Below, piece by piece: positions 8,846 to 18,635 of a DNA stretch of 64,000 bases. The stretch is from JAVVHH01 sp963835135 (lineage in GTDB: Bacteria > Pseudomonadota > Alphaproteobacteria > Acetobacterales > Acetobacteraceae). Each line of letters opens with the position of its first letter. Position 1 is the first letter of the stretch. A model generated the notes under the pieces. That model made no database searches. It saw only the letters and a program-made list of their open reading frames with translations, and had not been told where the DNA came from. The stretch is taken from NCBI GenBank assembly GCA_963835135.1, contig CAWIEF010000002.1, positions 62,001 through 126,000 of the forward strand. Direction: 5' to 3'. The position numbers and the translations under genes were made by a program.

Positions 8846-8877
8846 CCGGCAACGGTGCCGGCCGTTCAAACCTCCTT
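8846..8877 (-). promoter_or_regulatory. Leader hairpin and orphan Shine-Dalgarno upstream of the csp gene
   Basis: On the minus strand the csp leader carries a perfect AAGGAGG (8871-8877) with no usable start codon at the correct spacing. A 6-base-pair hairpin follows (CCGGCA/TGCCGG, loop of 4, 8846-8861), then the functional GAGAGG site next to the ATG. Such elements could tune translation of a cold-shock gene. The role is inferred. Confidence 0.35.
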
Positions 8878-9005
8878 CTCGGCCACCAACTCCCCATCGC
8901 TGCAGGACATGCTGGACAAAAAGTAGAATGTTCCGCCAGTGTGCAGACCTGAGGCAGGCAAGTCAATCAAATCTTCGTCAAACTAAATATTTGTAATTGA
9001 AGCAC

Positions 9006-9035
9006 AAAAAAGGGGTGGGCCTCGCAGCCCACCCC
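9006..9035 (-). terminator. Rho-independent terminator of groESL
   Basis: Read on the minus strand, a perfect 9-base-pair stem (GGGGTGGGC/GCCCACCCC, 6-base loop, 9012-9035) is followed at once by six T residues (9006-9011). It lies 30 bases after the groEL stop codon. Confidence 0.9.
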
Positions 9036-9065
9036 CGCCTTCTTACGGCGCTGACAGACGTGGAC

Positions 9066-10712
<1,647 letters not shown>

Positions 10713-10745
10713 CGTTTGTCTCCTTATTCAGTTGTCGAAAGGGGC

Positions 10746-11063
10746 TCAGGCGGCCTTCTGGACCGGCGCGGCCGACCCCTCGATGATGCCCATGATGTCG
10801 CTCTCCTTCATGATGAGGAGCTCTTCGCCATCGAGCTTAACTTCGGTGCCCGACCACTTGCCGAACAGCACGCGATCGCCGGCCTTGACGTCGAGCTCGA
10901 CGACCTGGCCCTGCTCGTTGCGCGCGCCCGGGCCGACGGCGATGACCTCGCCCTCCATCGGCTTCTCTTTCGCGGTGTCGGGGATGATGATCCCGCCGAG
11001 CGACTTCTCTTCGGCAGTGATGCGCTTGACCACAATACGATCATGCAGGGGACGGAACTTCAT
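10746..11063 (-). CDS. groS: Co-chaperonin GroES, 10 kDa
   Basis: A 105-residue GroES with the N-terminal MKFRPLHDRIVVKR and the mobile-loop GGIIIPDTAKEKP. It is the heptameric lid of GroEL. The open frame continues upstream to 11159, but the ATG at 11063 starts the conserved sequence and has AGGAG-like AGCGCTCCTATG context. It is the first gene of the groESL operon. Confidence 0.98.
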   Translation of the reverse strand: MKFRPLHDRIVVKRITAEEKSLGGIIIPDTAKEKPMEGEVIAVGPGARNEQGQVVELDVKAGDRVLFGKWSGTEVKLDGEELLIMKESDIMGIIEGSAAPVQKAA

Positions 11064-11101
11064 AGGAGCGCTCCAGATTTTTGAGGCCCGAGACACGGGC
11101 G

Positions 11102-11128
11102 TTAGCACTCTCGATCGGAGAGTGCCAA
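11102..11128. promoter_or_regulatory. CIRCE element (HrcA operator) of groESL
   Basis: TTAGCACTC, a 9-base spacer, then GAGTGCCAA. This is the CIRCE inverted repeat with a single mismatch to the consensus right arm (GAGTGCTAA). It lies just downstream of the promoter -10 box, about 38 bases before groES, as expected for repression by HrcA and relief on heat shock. Confidence 0.95.
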
Positions 11129-11130
11129 GC

Positions 11131-11159
11131 GATGTAGGGGAAGGTGGCCCGCGAGTCAA
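11131..11159 (-). promoter_or_regulatory. Sigma-70-type promoter of groESL
   Basis: On the minus strand, -35 TTGACT (11154-11159), a 17-base spacer and -10 TACATC (11131-11136). The predicted start of transcription falls inside the CIRCE element, so HrcA binding would block initiation. Confidence 0.75.
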
Positions 11160-11304
11160 CCGCGTGGCAGCAGTCAGGCCGCTCTAGTGCTACGACGCTG
11201 AAATCGCGCGAAAATTAGTGACTTGCTAACGAAATATACTGCACCATCCCTGTATCGGCACGGTGCCGAGGAGATGACCCCGTTTACCCTGGGAGTGCTC
11301 GGGA

Positions 11305-11562
11305 ATGGCGTTTTTGCAGATCAAGGATTACCGCCTCACCACCGCTGAGATCCTCTATCACTACCCTGACCATCCCGCGCTGCTGCAGACCTATGTCTGG
11401 CAGAACATGGATATCGCGCCCGACTATCCGGAACTGCATCGGTTCCTCGAGTTCTGGCGGCGCAACCTCGACGGCAAGCTCCATTCCATCCGCGTCGCCT
11501 GCGCCGAGATCATGCGGACGGGCGGCTTGCGTCATGCCGATCACCTGCGCCTCATGAACTAG
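11305..11562 (+). CDS. usg: Usg family protein
   Basis: An 85-residue protein matching the alphaproteobacterial Usg family: KDYRLTTAEILYHYPDHPALLQTYVWQ, then DIAPDYPELHRFLEFW and GKLHSIRVA. The family is conserved, and its name comes from a location next to trp genes in Caulobacter relatives. Its biochemical role is not established. GGGAG lies 9 bases before the ATG. Its stop overlaps the stop of the convergent TVP38 gene (CTAG). A possible -10 box, TATACT, is at 11235-11240. Confidence 0.88.
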   Translation: MAFLQIKDYRLTTAEILYHYPDHPALLQTYVWQNMDIAPDYPELHRFLEFWRRNLDGKLHSIRVACAEIMRTGGLRHADHLRLMN

Positions 11563-12206
11563 AGCGCGGGAACCGGCCGGCGTCGCAGCAGCGCAACGCC
11601 GAGCCCGACCGAGACGAGCAGCAGCGCGGCTGCCAACCCGAACTGGGTTGCGCTGGAGAGGCCGGCCCCGGCGCCTGCCAGGGCGAATACCACGGTCTGC
11701 GGCAAATACCCGATCGCCGAGGCCGCCAGGAACGGCGCGGCGGCCACGCCGGACACACCGGCGACGAGGTTGAGCAGGATGTTGCTGCCGACGGGCAACA
11801 AACGCAGCGTCAGCGTCGCCGTGAATGCCTGACCTGTGAGGAAGCGATCGACCCGGTCGAGGCGGCCCCCTTCCCGCCGACCCAGGAACGACAGCGCCGC
11901 CCCGCGGCCGAGCCAACGGGCCCAAAAGAAGTCGATCGCGCACCCCGCCACCTCGGCCACCGCGGTCAATACCGCACCCGGCCAAAAGCCGAACGCGTAT
12001 CCGCCGGCCAACGCGACCACCTGCCGCGGCACGCCGGCTGCACACGCCACTGTGCCAACGACCACGAAGACTGCAGGCCCATGCGACCCGGCCGAGGCCA
12101 TCGCCGCCCTCGGATCCAACCCGCTCTCCCGCAGCGCCACAGCCGCGGCGGCGAACACGAAGAGCATCGCCGCCGGCTTCCACAACAGCCGCGCCACCCC
12201 GATCAC
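11559..12206 (-). CDS. TVP38/TMEM64 (DedA-like) integral membrane protein
   Basis: A 215-residue polytopic protein with the SNARE-associated/VTT-type core. It includes GVPRQVVALAGGYAFGFWPG (the signature reentrant region), several hydrophobic helices and LRLLPVGSNILLNLVAGVSG. Such proteins are proposed lipid scramblases or transporters. The start is taken as GTG at 12206, which overlaps the stop of the glycosyltransferase upstream (GTGA). The open frame further upstream is only a shadow. The coupling with a GT2 glycosyltransferase suggests a role with lipid-linked sugars, which is inference. Confidence 0.82.
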   Translation of the reverse strand: MIGVARLLWKPAAMLFVFAAAAVALRESGLDPRAAMASAGSHGPAVFVVVGTVACAAGVPRQVVALAGGYAFGFWPGAVLTAVAEVAGCAIDFFWARWLGRGAALSFLGRREGGRLDRVDRFLTGQAFTATLTLRLLPVGSNILLNLVAGVSGVAAAPFLAASAIGYLPQTVVFALAGAGAGLSSATQFGLAAALLLVSVGLGVALLRRRPVPAL

Positions 12207-12964
12207 GGCATGTCCACTTCTGGCCGCCGCCACCGCCGCTGCAGCCACGCGACCCCGGCCAGATCCACGATCCCCACCGCCAGCCTGTCCAACGTGCCGT
12301 ACTTCGAGTGACCGCGCAGGCGAGGGCGGTGGTTGACCGGCACGGACCGCACCCGCCCGCCGGCCCGCATGAACAGTGCCGGCAGGAAGCGATGCATGTG
12401 ATCGAAGTGCGGCAGGTCCATGAAGACCGAGCGGCGAAACAGCTTCAGGCCGCATCCCGTGTCCGGCGTCGCGTCCCGGAGCAGCGTGGCCCGCACCCGG
12501 TTCGCCACCCGCGAGGAGATCCGCTTGATCCGCGTGTCCCGCCGCGTGGTCCGATGCCCGGCGAACAACACCGGCGAGGTCTCGTTGTCCGCCTGCGCTT
12601 GTTGCAGCAGGCGGGGGATGTCGGCCGGGTCGTTCTGCCCGTCGCCGTCGAGCGTCGCGATCCAGGTTCCCGACGCGACCCGAACCCCGGTGACGATGGC
12701 CGCCGACTGTCCGCAACTCGCCCGATGGCGGCGGATCGTGAGCGTCGGCAGCTCGCCCTGCATGGCGCGCAATTCGTCGAGCGTCCCATCGGTGCTGCCA
12801 TCGTCGACATAGACGATCTCATGCGCCACATGCCGCAGCGCGTGCACGATCTCCTCGATCAGCGGCCTGATGTTCGCCGCCTCATTGCGGACGGGCACCA
12901 CGACCGATAACAGCGGCGCATCATGACCATCCGAACGCACCTGCTCTGGTCCGGGTCTCTGCAT
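12203..12964 (-). CDS. Family 2 glycosyltransferase, polyprenyl-phosphate sugar synthase type
   Basis: A 253-residue GT2 enzyme. The GT-A fold motifs are SVVVPVRNEAANI, VYVDDGSTDGT and the DXD-like TLDGDGQNDP, followed by CGQSAAIVTG, DTGCGLKLFRR and an RPRLRGHSKYG motif typical of DPM1/ArnC-like enzymes. These transfer a sugar to undecaprenyl or dolichyl phosphate. It lacks the C-terminal pair of membrane helices found in ArnC, and the TVP38 gene next to it supplies a separate membrane protein. The sugar donor is unknown. Confidence 0.85.
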   Translation of the reverse strand: MQRPGPEQVRSDGHDAPLLSVVVPVRNEAANIRPLIEEIVHALRHVAHEIVYVDDGSTDGTLDELRAMQGELPTLTIRRHRASCGQSAAIVTGVRVASGTWIATLDGDGQNDPADIPRLLQQAQADNETSPVLFAGHRTTRRDTRIKRISSRVANRVRATLLRDATPDTGCGLKLFRRSVFMDLPHFDHMHRFLPALFMRAGGRVRSVPVNHRPRLRGHSKYGTLDRLAVGIVDLAGVAWLQRRWRRPEVDMP

Positions 12965-13074
12965 CGCACGCGCGGTAGCATCGCCCTGTCCTCATTCGCA
13001 AGGCCGGGCGCTCTCGCAAGACCGCCGGGACCGCGTATCTGTGCTGCAGACTGTGCGTTCAGGAGCCCGAAACG

Positions 13075-14154
13075 ATGATCACCGCCGCCGCTACCAGCCT
13101 CCGGACGACCCGATCGGTCGCCAACGAGCGCTCGCGCCGGCCGGTGGCGGTCTGGCTGTTCTGCGTCTGCCTGATGTTGCTGGCGATGATCTCGCTGGGC
13201 GGGGCTACAAGGCTCACCGGGTCCGGGCTGTCCATCATGGAGTGGGCGCCGATCATGGGTGTCGTCCCGCCGCTCTCGGCGGCCGAATGGGACCGGCTCT
13301 ACGCGCTCTATCAGCAGACCTCGCAGTACGCCCTCGTCAACCACGGGTTCGGCCTCGACGGCTTCAAGTCGATCTTCTGGCTCGAGTGGACGCATCGGCT
13401 CTGGGGACGGCTGATGGGCCTCGTGTTCATCGTCCCGTTGGTCGTGTTTGCCGTGCGCGGCCAGATCTCCGCGCGGCTCGGCATGCGCCTGTTCGTCTTG
13501 TTGCTGCTCGGAGGCCTGCAAGGGGCGGTGGGCTGGTTCATGGTCGCCAGCGGCTTTGCGGCCGGCAGTACCGCAGTGTCGGCCTACCGCCTCGTCATGC
13601 ACTTATTGTTGGCGTTGACCCTCTACGCCGCGATCCTGTGGACCGCCCTCGAGACCTGGAACCCGGCGCGCGTCATCACCACCCCCGGCCGCCGCCGCCT
13701 GCTCGGGACGTTGTGCGCCACGGTCGCACTGACGATCGTCGCCGGCGGCTTTGTCGCCGGCTTGAAGGCCGGGTTGATCTACAACACCTTCCCGTTGATG
13801 GGTGGCTCTCTCGTGCCCGCCGACTACGCCGCCCTGCACCCGCTCGCGCGCAACCTGACCGAAAACCTTGCCGCGGTGCAGTTCGACCACCGCCTGCTGG
13901 CGACCGCCACCGCTTTGTTCGCGCTGGGCACCGCCGTGGCCGTCTGGCCTCGGTCGGGCCGGAGCGGACGCGTCGCCCTGGCCGCCATCGCAACACTGGT
14001 CTGCTTGCAGTACACGATTGGCGTTGCCACGCTGCTGATGGTTGTGCCAGTCGGGCTCGCCACACTACATCAGGCCGTGGCCATTCTCCTTCTTACCGCG
14101 GTGATCGCGGCGTTTTTCCTCCATCACGTCGTGCCCGGGACGCCCGGCCGATAG
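13075..14154 (+). CDS. ctaA: Haem A synthase, COX15/CtaA type
   Basis: A 359-residue, eight-helix membrane protein matching the long alphaproteobacterial/mitochondrial COX15 type. Motifs include GGATRLTGSGLSIMEWAPIMG, FWLEWTHRLWGRLMG, AGLIYNTFPLMGG and a late FDHRLLA and LATLHQAVA with haem-ligand histidines. It oxidises haem O to haem A for aa3-type oxidases in the inner membrane. CAGGAG lies upstream of the ATG. It is monocistronic here; ctaB and oxidase genes are not in the window. Confidence 0.96.
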   Translation: MITAAATSLRTTRSVANERSRRPVAVWLFCVCLMLLAMISLGGATRLTGSGLSIMEWAPIMGVVPPLSAAEWDRLYALYQQTSQYALVNHGFGLDGFKSIFWLEWTHRLWGRLMGLVFIVPLVVFAVRGQISARLGMRLFVLLLLGGLQGAVGWFMVASGFAAGSTAVSAYRLVMHLLLALTLYAAILWTALETWNPARVITTPGRRRLLGTLCATVALTIVAGGFVAGLKAGLIYNTFPLMGGSLVPADYAALHPLARNLTENLAAVQFDHRLLATATALFALGTAVAVWPRSGRSGRVALAAIATLVCLQYTIGVATLLMVVPVGLATLHQAVAILLLTAVIAAFFLHHVVPGTPGR

Positions 14155-14238
14155 TGCCGCTCATTATTGAGCGGAATCTCCCGTCTGGACGTTTGCACGC
14201 TGGCAGTCGCGGACCTCATCCGTCACACTAGGATACGC

Positions 14239-15696
14239 ATGACGCAATCTTCCCTTCTCACCGCCCTGGCAGAGACCGACCGCCTGTTCTTCGATCGCCC
14301 CGGCGCCTCGCTGGACCAGCCGACGGCCGAGAGTATCGTCGCAGAGACACTGTCCGGCATGGACGACGGCGAGTTGTTCCTCGAATACCGGGAGTCCGAG
14401 AGCATTTCGCTCGAGGAGGGGCGCATCCGCAGCGCCGGTTTCGACACGCATCTCGGCTTCGGACTGCGCGCGGTGCTCGACGAGGAGGCCGGCTACGCCC
14501 ATGCGGGGGAAGTCTCCGAGGCTGCGCTGCGGCGCGCCGCAGCGGCGGTCGGCGGAGTTCGCGGCGGCCGCACGGGCCGGGCGGCCGAGCCGCCGCGGGC
14601 GACGAACGCGCGGCTGTATTCGGACGCCAACCCGCTGACCACGACCGAGTTCGCGGACCGCACCGCCGCGCTCTCGACCCTGAACGACTATGCGCGCGGC
14701 AAGGATGCCCGGGTCAAGCAGGTCATGGCCAGCATTGCGGGCGAGTGGCAGGCGGTGCAGATCGTCCGGGCCGACGGCACCCGGGTGGCCGATTTGCGGC
14801 CGCTGGTCCGCTTGGGCGTCTCCGTCGTCGTCGAGCAGGACGGCCGGCGCGAGAGCGGCAGTTTCGGCGGCGGCGGCCGCTTCGGCTATGGCGCGCTGCT
14901 GGACGAGGCCTATCTGCGGGCGGCGGTGGACGAAGCGCTGCGCCAGGCGCTGCTCAGCCTGGATAGCCGGCCGGCGCCGGCCGGCGACATGCCCGTCGTG
15001 CTCGGCCCGGGCTGGCCCGGCATCCTGCTGCACGAAGCGATCGGCCACGGTCTCGAGGGTGACTTCAATCGTAAGAAGACATCCGCATTCTCGGGACTTA
15101 TGGGCCAGCGGATCGCCAGCAAGGGCGTGACGATCGTCGACGACGGCACCATTCCAGACCGCCGGGGGAGCATCACCGTCGACGACGAGGGCACACCGGG
15201 CGGCCGCACCGTTATGATCGAGGACGGCATCCTGACAGGCTATATCCAGGATCGGCTCAACGCCCGGCTGATGGGCGTCAGCCCAACGGGAAACGGCAGG
15301 CGTCAAAGCTACGCTCACGTGCCGATGCCGCGGATGACGAACACGATCATGCTCGGCGGAGACGCCAAACGCGAGGACATGATCCGCTCCGTCAAGCGCG
15401 GGCTGTACGCCGTCAATTTCGGCGGCGGCCAGGTCGACATCACCTCCGGCAAGTTCGTTTTCTCGGCCAGCGAGGCCTACCTGATCGAAGACGGCGTGGT
15501 GACCGCCCCCGTGAAAGGGGCGACCTTGATCGGCAATGGTCCCGACGCGCTGCAGCGGGTCGAGATGATCGGCGACGATCCAGGGCTTGACCCCGGTGTC
15601 GGCACCTGCGGCAAGAACGGCCAGGGCGTGCCGGTCGGGGTGGGCCAGCCCACCCTGAAGCTGTCGAGCCTCACCGTCGGCGGTACCGCTCCTTGA
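14239..15696 (+). CDS. tldD: Metalloprotease TldD
   Basis: A 485-residue TldD with the zinc motif HEAIGHGLEGD and the conserved KGVTIVDDGT, GTPGGRTVMIEDG, GRRQSYAHVPMPRMTNT and INFGGGQVDITSG-like blocks. TldD works with TldE (PmbA) in a cytoplasmic heterodimer that degrades unfolded peptides and matures some modified peptides. The ATG at 14239 has AGGA 5 bases upstream; an upstream TTG at 14167 in frame is less likely. TldE is not in the window. Its stop overlaps the start of the SGNH gene. Confidence 0.95.
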   Translation: MTQSSLLTALAETDRLFFDRPGASLDQPTAESIVAETLSGMDDGELFLEYRESESISLEEGRIRSAGFDTHLGFGLRAVLDEEAGYAHAGEVSEAALRRAAAAVGGVRGGRTGRAAEPPRATNARLYSDANPLTTTEFADRTAALSTLNDYARGKDARVKQVMASIAGEWQAVQIVRADGTRVADLRPLVRLGVSVVVEQDGRRESGSFGGGGRFGYGALLDEAYLRAAVDEALRQALLSLDSRPAPAGDMPVVLGPGWPGILLHEAIGHGLEGDFNRKKTSAFSGLMGQRIASKGVTIVDDGTIPDRRGSITVDDEGTPGGRTVMIEDGILTGYIQDRLNARLMGVSPTGNGRRQSYAHVPMPRMTNTIMLGGDAKREDMIRSVKRGLYAVNFGGGQVDITSGKFVFSASEAYLIEDGVVTAPVKGATLIGNGPDALQRVEMIGDDPGLDPGVGTCGKNGQGVPVGVGQPTLKLSSLTVGGTAP

Positions 15697-16454
15697 GTGT
15701 TCGGGCGGGTATCGTCTGCCTCGGTCTGCTGGCGGGCTTGATGGGCCCGGCTCACGCCGGACCGGTCCCGTCCGCAGCCTGCCCCGCCGTCAAGCTCCCG
15801 CCGATCGCGCTGCCGCAGGTGCGCCGGGCCCTGGCCAGCGGGCAGGAGGTGACGATCGTCGCCTTTGGCAGCTCGTCGACCGAGGGCTCGCACGCCTCCG
15901 ACATCCGCCATACCTATCCCGCTATCTTGCAGGATGAGCTCGAGGCCGCCTTGCCCGGGGCCCACGTGGCCGTCATCAACCGCGGGATCGGCGGTCAGGA
16001 CGCCCCAGAGATGATCCTGCGCCTCGAGGCCGATGTGCTCGAGACACGCCCGACCCTGGTGATCTGGCAAGTGGGCGCGAACGGGGCCATGCGGGGCAAC
16101 GATCCAAGCTCGTTCCAGAACATCGTCGAGGAGGGTGTTCGTCGCCTCGAACGCAGCGGCGCCGACGTCATCCTGATGGACAACCAGCGTTCGCCCGCCG
16201 TGCTGGCGTCCCCGAAGCACTCGGAGATCGACCAGGCTTTGGCCGACGTCGCCCGCCGTGACGACGCGCGCCTGTTTGCCCGCGGCCGGCTCATGGAGTT
16301 GTGGCAGGAGGCCGGCCATCCCTACGGGGAGTTCTTGGCCGATGACGGCATCCACCACAACGACCGCGGTTACGCGTGCGTCGCAAAAGCGCTCGCTCAA
16401 TCCATCGTCGACGGGTTGGGGCCGCAAACCGGCCGGCTCAGCGCGTCCCAGTAG
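15693..16454 (+). CDS. Secreted SGNH/GDSL-type hydrolase
   Basis: A 253-residue protein with a cleavable signal peptide (about residues 1-22, ending AHA). The SGNH blocks are: I, VAFGSSSTEG, in which GSSS replaces GDS and keeps the serine; II, NRGIGG; III, QVGANGAM; V, DDGIHHND, with the Asp-His pair. It should be a periplasmic esterase or O-deacetylase. The TTG start overlaps the tldD stop (TTGA). The next in-frame ATG would remove the signal peptide. The substrate is unknown. Confidence 0.8.
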   Translation: MSVRAGIVCLGLLAGLMGPAHAGPVPSAACPAVKLPPIALPQVRRALASGQEVTIVAFGSSSTEGSHASDIRHTYPAILQDELEAALPGAHVAVINRGIGGQDAPEMILRLEADVLETRPTLVIWQVGANGAMRGNDPSSFQNIVEEGVRRLERSGADVILMDNQRSPAVLASPKHSEIDQALADVARRDDARLFARGRLMELWQEAGHPYGEFLADDGIHHNDRGYACVAKALAQSIVDGLGPQTGRLSASQ

Positions 16455-16460
16455 GCCGTC

Positions 16461-18512
16461 TCAGCCCTCGACTGGCGCGACGTCCTGGATGCCGGCCCGG
16501 CGCAGCCCTTCGGCCAGCCGGTCGGTCACCTGCCGATCCTCGAACGGGCTGGCGGCGACGAACTGACCCAGGCCGAACTCGGGCTCGAACGCCAGGAGCC
16601 GCCGGCGCACCATGGTCGCTTCGGCGTCCTTGCCCAGTTGCCCCAGTGCCGCCAGGTATACCTTGCATCCCGGCGCATACTCCGGGTTGAGCTCGTTGAC
16701 CGCCCGGCCGTACTCGGCCGCCCGCTCGAACTCACCGCGCAGGAACGCCAGCAGGCTGAAGCCCACGTCATATTGGAACGCGAATGGGTCCCCCGGGGAG
16801 AGTTGCCGATAGCGGCCGAACCGCCTCTCGGCTTCGTCCAGCTTGCCGACGTACAGATTTGCAAAGCCGGACAGGGCCCAGGCCATCGCCAGGTTCGGGT
16901 TGAGCGCCAGGGCGCGGTCGTGCAGCGACAAGGCTTCCGGCAGGCGGTGCTCCAACACGGCGCGGACATGGCCGGCGACGGTGAAGCTGCGGGCATTCTG
17001 CGGATCGAGGGTGATGCTGCGTTCGGCGTGCCGCGCGGCTTGCTCGGCGAGGGCGGCGCGATCCTCGGCCCATCCGTGTTCGTCGAGGAAGCTGCACCAA
17101 TAGGCCAGCCAGGTATGCGCCGGCGCCAGGTCGGGCTGCCGTTCGACCGCCCTGCGCAGGGATGCGCCAGACTCCATAAATTGCTGCCGGTCGGAGCGGC
17201 TCATGCCGGGAAGCGCCCGCAGCATCAGCTCCCAGGGGCCCGCCTCGGCCGAAGACACCTGTGCCGCGCGGCGGCTCTCCAGCCGTAGCACCTCAGGATC
17301 GATCTGCGCCGCGGTTTGCGACGCGACTTCGTCCTGCAACGTGAGCAGGTCGTCCATCGTGTGGTCGAACCGCCGCGTCCAGACGACCTGATTGCCGTCC
17401 CGCAGATCAATCAGCCGAGGCGCGATCCGGATCCGGTCGCCCACACGTTGCACCGTGCCGTCGATCAGATAGTCGAGCCCAAGCGCGTTGCGCAGCGCCG
17501 TGTCGTCACGCCCGTCGGCAACGGTTTGCATCAGCGAAGACGTTGACACGATCGACAGCCAGCGGAAGCGACTCAACGCCGAGGTGATCTCCTCGGCCAG
17601 GCCCATGGCGAGATGGTTGTGGGCCTGGTCGGTGCCGACCAGGCTCAGCGGCAGGACGCCGATGCGAGCACCGGTGCGCGATGCCGACGGCCGCGGCTCC
17701 ACCCTGGGCTCGCCGAGCAGCGAGACCGGCGGTGGCGTCGGGGTCGGAGGACGCACCGCCTTGCCGCTGCGGATCTCGGCCAAGAGCGCCTGAGTTTCCG
17801 GCGAGGGTGCCGCATCGAGCAGATCGCTCAGCACGGCGCGGCAGCGGTCGTAAGACTGGATGGCCATGCCGCGCTCACCGCGTTCGGCATGGGCGCGCAT
17901 CAGCGCGCGCCAGGCGCCCTCATGCGCGCGATCGATGGCCAGCAGCTGCTGTGCCACTGGAATGAGCGTCTCGGGCGCGACCTGCTCGTTGAGTAGCGCC
18001 TCGGCAACGCCCCGCGCCCGATCACGCAGGCGCTCCCGCTCGCTGTGCAGCCAGATGTCGAAGGCCGGATCGACGCCGTCCAGTTCCTCGAGCAACTCGC
18101 TATCGAGGAGCGCCAGCGCTCCGGGCGAGGCAGTCGTGGCGCGCAGCACCTCGTCCACATCGACCCACACGACCCCGGGCCGCAGGACGAGACTGTCGCG
18201 GTTGATGGTCAGGATCTCGGTCCCGGCGGGCGCAAGCACCTCGAGGAGGCGATGGATTTCCTGCCGCAACGACGCCCGGGCCTGCTCCTCCGGGCGGCGG
18301 CTCCACAGCAACTCGGCCAGCCGCGAGCGCAAGACCGGCCGCGGCGCGGAAAGCACGACGATGGCAAGCAGAGCCCGCGTTTTCCGGCCCGGTGGAAGCA
18401 CACTCTCGCTGTTGACGGTCCAGGCTTCCATTTGGCCGATCAGCCGCAGCCGGACGGCAATATTGTCGACGTCGCCGTAGCCGTGCCCGTGGATGTGCTC
18501 GTGAGCTATCAT
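16461..18512 (-). CDS. SARP-type transcriptional regulator with BTAD, TolB-like and TPR regions
   Basis: A 683-residue protein. Residues 18-105 form an OmpR-like winged helix (LAELLWSRRPEEQARASLRQEIHRL). Residues 112-250 form a bacterial transcriptional activation (BTAD) domain, followed by a proline-rich linker (about 258-285). Residues 287-410 resemble the TolB-like segment of adenylate-cyclase-type and CadC-like regulators (IGVLPLSLVG, LAEEITSALSRF, YLIDGTVQR). A TPR array (about 420-650; LDPQNARSFTVAGHVRAVLE) completes it. No cyclase catalytic residues are seen, so it is a DNA-binding regulator. The target genes are unknown. It lies downstream of gshA on the same strand, 123 bases away. 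Confidence 0.8.
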   Translation of the reverse strand: MIAHEHIHGHGYGDVDNIAVRLRLIGQMEAWTVNSESVLPPGRKTRALLAIVVLSAPRPVLRSRLAELLWSRRPEEQARASLRQEIHRLLEVLAPAGTEILTINRDSLVLRPGVVWVDVDEVLRATTASPGALALLDSELLEELDGVDPAFDIWLHSERERLRDRARGVAEALLNEQVAPETLIPVAQQLLAIDRAHEGAWRALMRAHAERGERGMAIQSYDRCRAVLSDLLDAAPSPETQALLAEIRSGKAVRPPTPTPPPVSLLGEPRVEPRPSASRTGARIGVLPLSLVGTDQAHNHLAMGLAEEITSALSRFRWLSIVSTSSLMQTVADGRDDTALRNALGLDYLIDGTVQRVGDRIRIAPRLIDLRDGNQVVWTRRFDHTMDDLLTLQDEVASQTAAQIDPEVLRLESRRAAQVSSAEAGPWELMLRALPGMSRSDRQQFMESGASLRRAVERQPDLAPAHTWLAYWCSFLDEHGWAEDRAALAEQAARHAERSITLDPQNARSFTVAGHVRAVLEHRLPEALSLHDRALALNPNLAMAWALSGFANLYVGKLDEAERRFGRYRQLSPGDPFAFQYDVGFSLLAFLRGEFERAAEYGRAVNELNPEYAPGCKVYLAALGQLGKDAEATMVRRRLLAFEPEFGLGQFVAASPFEDRQVTDRLAEGLRRAGIQDVAPVEG

Positions 18513-18635
18513 TCATGCGCCTGCCATTCCCTGACCATAACCCGGGAACGGTGGTTTAACGCAAGACCGATGTTTAGGGCTCAGTTCTTACCGACTAATC
18601 ACACCAGTTCCACTCTTGCTGTTACGTCTTACTTT

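Noticed and set aside
12859..13602. A 247-codon minus-strand frame across ctaA
   Set aside because: Low-complexity His/Asp/Arg-rich antisense of ctaA with no homology I recognise.
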